Shown: positions 5,917-8,980 of the stretch, piece after piece
Layout: every line of letters begins with the position of its first letter
Numbering within the stretch: the first letter of the stretch is position 1
Source of the DNA: a bacterium
GTDB lineage: Bacteria; Verrucomicrobiota; Verrucomicrobiae; Limisphaerales; J093
Direction: 5' to 3'
NCBI GenBank assembly: GCA_021839785.1
Contig: JAKCAB010000478.1
Span: forward strand, 1 to 8,980
DNA length: 8,980 nt
Notes under the pieces: model-generated
Told to the model about the DNA's origin: nothing
The model's input: only the letters and a program-made list of their open reading frames with translations
Databases searched by the model: none
Translations under genes and position numbers: made by a program

Positions 5917-7716
5917 ATGCGCATACCTCCCATTCAGGAAGTCATTCATTGGCTGGAAGTCGGCCAGGGCGCCCGCGTCCTGCGCAACTTGGTCGGCCTG
6001 TTGTTCCTTCTCAGCCTGACCTTTTGGTACGATTTCTACCAATTCAGGAATTTCTCGGCCCCGGAGGCGATGGAAGCCGCCCAGCTCGCCCGCAACCTGG
6101 CGCGCGGGGAAGGTTTTACCACCCAGGTGGTCCGGCCGCTGGCCATCCAGTTGGTGGAAGACACCGGGGGTGTTGACGCCCGTCTGGCCAAAAGGCCACC
6201 GCCCGACCTGTTCAACCCGCCCGCGTATCCGCTGCTCCTGGCCGGCTGGATGAAGTTGATGCCATTCGACTACGAAATCGGCGACCGTTTCTGGCAGTAC
6301 CAGCCCGAGCTGCTGATCGCGGTCCTCAATCAACTCCTGTTCTTCTTCACCGCCTGGCTGATGTACCGGCTCGCCAAACGCCTGATCAGCGGTGAAATGG
6401 GGGTGTTGCTGGCCGGGTTGCTGCTGACCTCGGAACTGCTCTGGCGCTTCAGCACTTCGGGTCTGTCCACGATGTTGCTGCTCGCGATCGTGGCGGGGCT
6501 GTTATGGGTGTTGGTCCTGCTTGAAGAGGCGGCGCGGACGGACACGCGGGGACGGGGGTGGTTTCTGCGCTGGGGCGCGCTGGCGGGCCTGCTGTTGGGA
6601 CTGGCCGGCCTTACGCGCTACGCCACCCTCGTGTTGATCGTGCCCCTGACGCTGTTCTACGCGCTGTTTCTGGGCCGCCGCGCCACGGTCGTCCTGGCGA
6701 TGACGGGGTTGACCTGTGCCGTCGTAATCACGCCGTGGCTGGTCCGCAATTACCAGGTCAGCGGCACGTTGTTCGGCATCCCCGGCGACACGGTTTACGA
6801 GAACACCCTGCGCTTTCCGGGCAACCGCCTCGAGCGTTCCGCCAAGCCGGACTTGACGGTCGTTCAGAACCTGGACTTCATCCGCAAAGCCGGCGAGGGT
6901 CTCCGCCTGGTGGCTTCCGACGACCTCCTGCGGTTGGGCGGAAGCTGGGTCGGTGCGTTCTGCCTGGTCGGGCTGGTGGGCCAGTATCGCAACCCGGCCC
7001 TGAACCGCCTCCGCGTTTTCTTGTTGCTGTGTCTGGTCACCCTCGGCGTCACGCAAAGTTTGGCCCGGACGCACTTGAGCACCGATTCCCCGCACCTCAA
7101 CACCGAGAATTTGCTGATCTTGCTGACGCCAGGGGTGTTCCTGGTAGGTGTGACGTTTTACTCCTGGTTGCTGGGCCGGCTCGAGTTGCCGTTCCACGAG
7201 TTCCGCCACGTCGTCAGCACCGTGGTGGCGGTCGGGGCCGCCGCGCCGCTGTTGACCGGTTTTCTGCCCCCGCAGACCGTCCCCATCGTCTATCCGCCGT
7301 ATTACCCGCCTCACATACAGGAAGCGTCGCAGTTCCTCAAGCCCGGCGAACTTCTCATGACCGACATGCCTTGGGCCACCGCCTGGTACGGTGACCGGCG
7401 GTCCGTCTGGATCCCGCTCGACTACGGCAAATCGTTCTTCGCGATCAACGACTACCAGCAAGCGGTTTCCGCTTTGCTGCTCAGTCCGCTGAGCACGGAC
7501 GCCGAGTTCTGCCGCCAAATCCTTCAAAGCCGCGACTACGAATGGTCACGCCTGGCGGTGGAAGTGTTGGTGCGCAACAACGTGCCCACCGGCTTCCCGT
7601 TGACGAAGGCCTGGAAGCGCGGCGGGCCGGATTACCTCTTCCTGTGCGACCGCGAGCGCTGGAATGAACCGCCCGCGGACGGCAACGGTTCGTCGGGACC
7701 ACCGGCCGACGAGTGA
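5917..7716 (+). CDS. Multi-pass membrane glycosyltransferase, GT39/PMT-like (GT-C fold)
   Basis: A 599-residue integral membrane protein resembling GT39/ArnT-type transferases, which move sugars from polyprenyl-phosphate carriers to acceptors on the outer face of the cytoplasmic membrane. About 10-11 hydrophobic segments are visible, near residues 22-40, 131-150, 160-176, 183-203, 219-233, 235-252, 257-274, 342-356, 366-380, 397-419 and 431-450. The first outside loop contains [23 protein letters not shown] (47-69), where family members place acidic catalytic residues; Glu50 and Glu53 are the candidates. Further family signs are '[18 protein letters not shown]' at 99-116, '[14 protein letters not shown]' at 231-244 and '[17 protein letters not shown]' at 271-287. 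A soluble tail of about 150 residues follows, with '[23 protein letters not shown]' at 481-503. Sugar, carrier and acceptor cannot be told. The ATG start places the first membrane segment correctly; its ribosome site is weak. Confidence 0.85.
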   Translation: MRIPPIQEVIHWLEVGQGARVLRNLVGLLFLLSLTFWYDFYQFRNFSAPEAMEAAQLARNLARGEGFTTQVVRPLAIQLVEDTGGVDARLAKRPPPDLFNPPAYPLLLAGWMKLMPFDYEIGDRFWQYQPELLIAVLNQLLFFFTAWLMYRLAKRLISGEMGVLLAGLLLTSELLWRFSTSGLSTMLLLAIVAGLLWVLVLLEEAARTDTRGRGWFLRWGALAGLLLGLAGLTRYATLVLIVPLTLFYALFLGRRATVVLAMTGLTCAVVITPWLVRNYQVSGTLFGIPGDTVYENTLRFPGNRLERSAKPDLTVVQNLDFIRKAGEGLRLVASDDLLRLGGSWVGAFCLVGLVGQYRNPALNRLRVFLLLCLVTLGVTQSLARTHLSTDSPHLNTENLLILLTPGVFLVGVTFYSWLLGRLELPFHEFRHVVSTVVAVGAAAPLLTGFLPPQTVPIVYPPYYPPHIQEASQFLKPGELLMTDMPWATAWYGDRRSVWIPLDYGKSFFAINDYQQAVSALLLSPLSTDAEFCRQILQSRDYEWSRLAVEVLVRNNVPTGFPLTKAWKRGGPDYLFLCDRERWNEPPADGNGSSGPPADE

Positions 7717-7801
7717 TCCGCGAGCGATCCGCTTGCCAGCCGCGGCGGGGTCGGTCTTACTTGGCGGGCTGGCCCAGGTCGGGCCCGCCGCCTTGTCGCC
7801 G
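7717..7801. other. Spacer with a strong hairpin before the carB half-gene
   Basis: An 85-base gap. GGCGGGC (7763-7769) and GCCCGCC (7783-7789) are perfect inverted repeats with a 13-base loop. An alternative nested fold pairs GGCCC (7771-7775) with GGGCC (7781-7785) and GGCG (7763-7766) with CGCC (7786-7789). The hairpin ends 12 bases before the ATG at 7802, with no T-run, so it could affect translation rather than terminate. The carB reading frame stays open through this gap back into the preceding gene's end. Confidence 0.45.

Positions 7802-8980
<1,179 letters not shown>

Noticed and set aside
6502..7527. A 341-codon minus-strand open frame, Gln/Arg-rich, opposite the glycosyltransferase
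   Set aside because: Antisense of a membrane protein turns hydrophobic codons into polar ones, which explains its composition. No family features are visible.

Overview
The window reads as a bacterial chromosome segment, high in G+C and densely coding. It holds seven genes and no gap longer than about 230 bases. The gene mix suggests the Verrucomicrobiota (or wider PVC group): an exported 3-keto-disaccharide hydrolase (DUF1080), an exported C45-type Ntn hydrolase fused to a LolA-like domain, a GT39-type membrane glycosyltransferase with an ectodomain, few clear Shine-Dalgarno sites, and GTG/TTG starts. This placement is inference from gene content and style, not from a marker gene.

Layout: (1) 1-887, minus strand: N-terminal 295 residues of PTS enzyme I (ptsI), cut by the window's left edge. 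(2) 996-2933, plus, divergent from ptsI: exported two-part protein, LolA-like lipoprotein-carrier fold followed by a C45/isopenicillin-N-acyltransferase-like Ntn hydrolase. (3) 2930-3340, plus: small one-domain zincin metallopeptidase overlapping gene 2 by four bases. (4) 3483-4244, plus: exported DUF1080 / 3-keto-disaccharide hydrolase. (5) 4245-4476: the largest non-coding gap, with a 12-base palindrome and two successive stem-loops. (6) 4477-5853, plus: NtrC-family sigma-54-dependent response regulator with no kinase beside it. (7) 5917-7716, plus: multi-pass GT39-like glycosyltransferase. (8) 7802-8980, plus, running off the right edge: the C-terminal half of carbamoyl-phosphate synthase large subunit (carB), with no N-terminal half in front of it.

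The genes do not form one obvious pathway. Genes 2 and 3 look translationally coupled. The rest are co-directional but separated by 60-230 bases and may be independent units. The most notable points are the half-length carB directly behind a glycosyltransferase gene, the LolA-like/Ntn-hydrolase fusion, and the structured spacer ahead of the response regulator. I found no mobile element, CRISPR array, tRNA, rRNA or defence system, and no convincing new multi-gene system.
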